DNA from: Granulosicoccaceae bacterium
Lineage (GTDB): Bacteria; Pseudomonadota; Gammaproteobacteria; Granulosicoccales; Granulosicoccaceae
Length of the DNA stretch: 8,110 nucleotides
Direction: 5' to 3'
Assembly: GCA_023301405.1 (NCBI GenBank)
Contig: JALZUX010000228.1
Coordinates: 1 to 8,110, forward strand
A program made the translations under genes and the position numbers. How positions within the stretch are numbered: the stretch's first letter is position 1; each line of letters begins with the position of its first letter. Of this stretch, positions 6,713 through 8,110 are shown piece after piece. The notes beneath the pieces are model-generated. The model was not told where the DNA came from and ran no database searches. It worked only from the letters and a program-made list of their open reading frames with translations.

Positions 6713-6896
6713 GAATTGAGTTCAAAATACAAGTTTGCATATGGTGTAAAAAAGCTTGGCGACCGACTTCCTGATGATCCGAAAGCTGCCATGGCATCCT
6801 ACGTTCTGTTAATTCTTCTGATTGGTGCGTCGAAATGATTCGACAAGTAAATCGAAGCATTCATAGGGGTGGAAGTGCATAGGATGAACTCAATTC
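6713..6896. repeat. 12-bp perfect inverted repeats bracketing 160 bases
   Basis: GAATTGAGTTCA (6713-6724) and its exact complement TGAACTCAATTC (6885-6896) flank a 160-base interior. I see no target-site duplication just outside them, so a miniature transposable element is possible but unproven. A pair this long is not remarkable across 8 kb, but such close spacing is less expected by chance. The right copy overlaps the start of the small reading frame at 6884. Confidence 0.35.
6829..6844. promoter_or_regulatory. Perfect 6-bp dyad upstream of the small reading frame
   Basis: GTCGAAATGATTCGAC is a perfect inverted repeat with a 4-base centre, 39 bases upstream of the ATG at 6884. A partial second copy (ATCGAAGCATTCA) begins at 6850. 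The position fits an operator for the small gene, but no promoter hexamers are clear. Confidence 0.25.
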
Positions 6897-7036
6897 AACG
6901 GGGTGGTTTGGGTCGGGTACTGTTAGTGATCAGTATTGCTTGTTTGGGCTCCAAGATAATGCAGGCCGGGGGTCGTTGTAGCGAATTGATTGATCAATTC
7001 ACCGTGCGATACACCAGCAGGCTATTTCTTACATAG
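6884..7036 (+). CDS. Possible small secreted peptide (50 residues), unknown
   Basis: A 50-codon frame starts with ATG and has GGAAG (6871-6875) exactly 8 bases upstream, a better ribosome binding site than the larger genes around it. The product begins MNSIQRGGLGRVLLVIS, and residues about 11-28 form a signal peptide or single membrane helix ending at a possible signal peptidase I site after IMQA. That would leave a mature peptide of about 22 residues with a single cysteine (GGRCSELIDQF...). I recognise no family. It may be a genuine small protein, the intact front end of a decayed secreted-protein gene, or a chance frame; the good ribosome site and signal-like start favour the first two. A palindrome (6983-7000) lies inside the frame. 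Confidence 0.35.
   Translation: MNSIQRGGLGRVLLVISIACLGSKIMQAGGRCSELIDQFTVRYTSRLFLT
6983..7000. promoter_or_regulatory. 18-base near-perfect palindrome, possible operator
   Basis: GAATTGATTGATCAATTC has 8-bp perfect arms around a central TG. Its half-site GAATTGA recurs in the 12-bp inverted repeats at 6713 and 6885, and the 9-mer GCGAATTGA is repeated exactly at 6711 and 6981. A regulator with several sites over the acyltransferase/peptidase intergenic region is an inference from this recurrence. Confidence 0.3.
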
Positions 7037-7096
7037 AGCATATTTGACGCCACCTGACGTGGGTGGGCTTTGAAAAGTGGCGATGGTCGAAGAATC

Positions 7097-7141
7097 TAGC
7101 AATTTTTGCGCAGTTGAACGGTGACTGATTGGCAATTGCTA
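7097..7141. repeat. 8-bp inverted repeat upstream of the M48 peptidase gene
   Basis: TAGCAATT (7097-7104) and AATTGCTA (7134-7141) are exact complements 29 bases apart, about 100 bases before the peptidase start. They could form a stem in a long leader or be paired binding sites. No matching T run makes a terminator. Confidence 0.25.
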
Positions 7142-7244
7142 ACGCGGTAAATCGCATGATGAGAATAATTGTCACATCAAAATACAGCTAACTGTCAGGT
7201 AGTTATGTAGTATTACGATAGGAAGATGGTCGGATTTTGTGAAA

Positions 7245-8110
7245 ATGAAAAAATTTGGTTTGGTAGTTTGTATGGCTATCGCGCTTTCAGCGTGTGCAAC
7301 GAACCCTGTAACGGGCAAGAAAGAGCTCAGTTTTATGAGCGAAGCGCAGGAACTGCAGGTCGGCAAACAGCAATACTCCCCAAGCCGGCAGTCACAAGGT
7401 GGCGACTACGTTGCTGATCCTCGTGTGCAGGCTTACGTAAATAGAGTGGGCCAAAGGTTGGCGGCGGTTAGTGATCGACAGCTGCCCTATGAATTTAAGG
7501 TCATTAATTCGGGTGTTCCAAATGCTTGGGCGTTGCCTGGCGGCAAAATTGCGATCAATCGTGGTCTATTGACGCAAATGAAAAGCGAGTCTGAGCTAGC
7601 CGCGGTGCTAGGGCACGAAATAGTGCACGCCGCTGCCAAGCACGGAGCTAGAGGGGTGACTCGCGGCATTTTGCTGCAGGGCGGGTTAATGGCCGCCACC
7701 ATTGCCACTTCAGGAAAGGAGTATTCAAATATCGCGCAAATTGGGGCTAATGTTGGTGCGCAGCTGATCAATACTCGTTATGGTCGAGATGCCGAGCGTG
7801 AGTCTGATCAATTTGGAATCAAGTACATGGCTAAGGCGGGCTACGATCCGCAGGGAGCGGTGGATTTACAGGCTACTTTCTTGGGTTTGTCGAAAGACAG
7901 CCAGCGCAGCCAGGATTTTATCAGCGGTTTGTTTGCAAGCCATCCGCCGTCTGCAGAGCGTTTAGCGACCAACCGGGCGATTGTCGCGTCACTGCCGAAA
8001 GGCGGCGATGTGAACGCGGCTGAGTATCGACAGAATATTTCGCGACTGCTTAACGCCGAGCCTGCCTATGAGGCATTCGAAGAGGCCAAAAAAGCCCTGA
8101 GCGACAAAAA
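7245..8110 (+). CDS. M48-family metallopeptidase lipoprotein (3' end outside window)
   Basis: At least 288 codons are present and the frame runs off the end of the window. The start MKKFGLVVCMAIALSAC is a lipoprotein signal peptide with lipobox LSAC (Cys17); Ala follows, so outer-membrane attachment facing the periplasm is likely. The sequence then shows the family's usual TNPVTGKKEL stretch, the zinc site HEIVH (124-128, catalytic Glu125), and the downstream ligand motif ERESD (184-188, Glu184). SHPPSAERL (232-240) has the conserved His233, equivalent by position to the His that gates activity in E. coli BepA. LoiP, YcaL and BepA are E. coli relatives that degrade misassembled outer-membrane proteins; a TPR tail as in BepA could lie beyond the window. 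ATG 7245 is chosen; GTG 7239 in the same frame is an alternative, and GGAAG at 7221-7225 is somewhat far from both. No partner gene is visible upstream. Confidence 0.93.
   Translation, partial: MKKFGLVVCMAIALSACATNPVTGKKELSFMSEAQELQVGKQQYSPSRQSQGGDYVADPRVQAYVNRVGQRLAAVSDRQLPYEFKVINSGVPNAWALPGGKIAINRGLLTQMKSESELAAVLGHEIVHAAAKHGARGVTRGILLQGGLMAATIATSGKEYSNIAQIGANVGAQLINTRYGRDAERESDQFGIKYMAKAGYDPQGAVDLQATFLGLSKDSQRSQDFISGLFASHPPSAERLATNRAIVASLPKGGDVNAAEYRQNISRLLNAEPAYEAFEEAKKALSDK

Larger units (their letters stand above)
6626..7244. other. Gap of 619 bases between divergent genes, rich in palindromes
   Basis: This region must hold the promoters of the divergent acyltransferase and M48 peptidase genes. 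No strong sigma70 promoter stands out for either; TTGTCA (7169-7174) is a possible -35 for the peptidase but has no good -10 at the right distance. The stretch contains a candidate small gene (6884-7036) and several inverted repeats, listed separately. A short hairpin CCACC/GGTGG (7050-7066) follows the small gene's stop codon without a real T run. Confidence 0.5.

Noticed and set aside
6675..6860. Minus-strand 61-codon frame upstream of the acyltransferase gene
   Set aside because: No good ribosome site and no domain; overlaps the inverted-repeat pair and is probably a shadow frame.
7192..7219. CTGTCA and TACGAT (16-base spacing) as the M48 gene promoter
   Set aside because: It would start transcription around 7226, downstream of the only candidate ribosome site GGAAG at 7221-7225, leaving an awkwardly short leader.

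Overview
The window looks like a piece of a gammaproteobacterial chromosome, probably from a marine or other aquatic species. This rests on the gene families (a TAXI-type TRAP transporter, two outer-membrane-type lipoproteins with ordinary lipoboxes, an OafA-like acyltransferase), not on any marker gene, so the taxonomic guess is an inference. Coding density is low for a bacterium: three gaps of roughly 480 to 620 bases separate the larger genes, and two of them hold possible short or decayed reading frames and a number of dyad symmetries.

Layout. Positions 1-252 are the 3' end of a TAXI-family TRAP solute-binding protein. A strong intrinsic terminator (289-338) follows, and then the fused 4TM/12TM TRAP permease (364-2601). 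After a 477-base gap that carries a well-formed sigma70-type promoter comes a lipoprotein with a right-handed beta-helix fold (TTG start at 3079, end 4191). A 580-base gap with several hairpins and a possible relic frame lies between it and a convergent gene on the minus strand (4772-6625), a membrane acyltransferase with a C-terminal SGNH domain. A 619-base gap follows, with a possible 50-residue secreted peptide gene (6884-7036) and several palindromes. The window ends inside an M48-family metallopeptidase lipoprotein (7245 to past 8110).

How the genes relate. The first two form one transport system: the periplasmic TAXI protein captures an unidentified small organic anion and the fused permease imports it using an ion gradient. 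The terminator between them should make the binding protein more abundant than the permease. The other three genes each stand alone but all concern the cell envelope: a probable outer-membrane beta-helix lipoprotein, an enzyme that O-acylates an envelope or exported glycan, and a lipoprotein protease of the kind that handles outer-membrane protein quality control. Nothing in the sequence ties them into one pathway.

I found no rRNA, tRNA, CRISPR array, transposase or integrase, and no clear new multi-gene system. The most useful leads are the small reading frame and palindromes at 6713-7036, the uncharacterised beta-helix lipoprotein, and the structured gap at 4370-4771.
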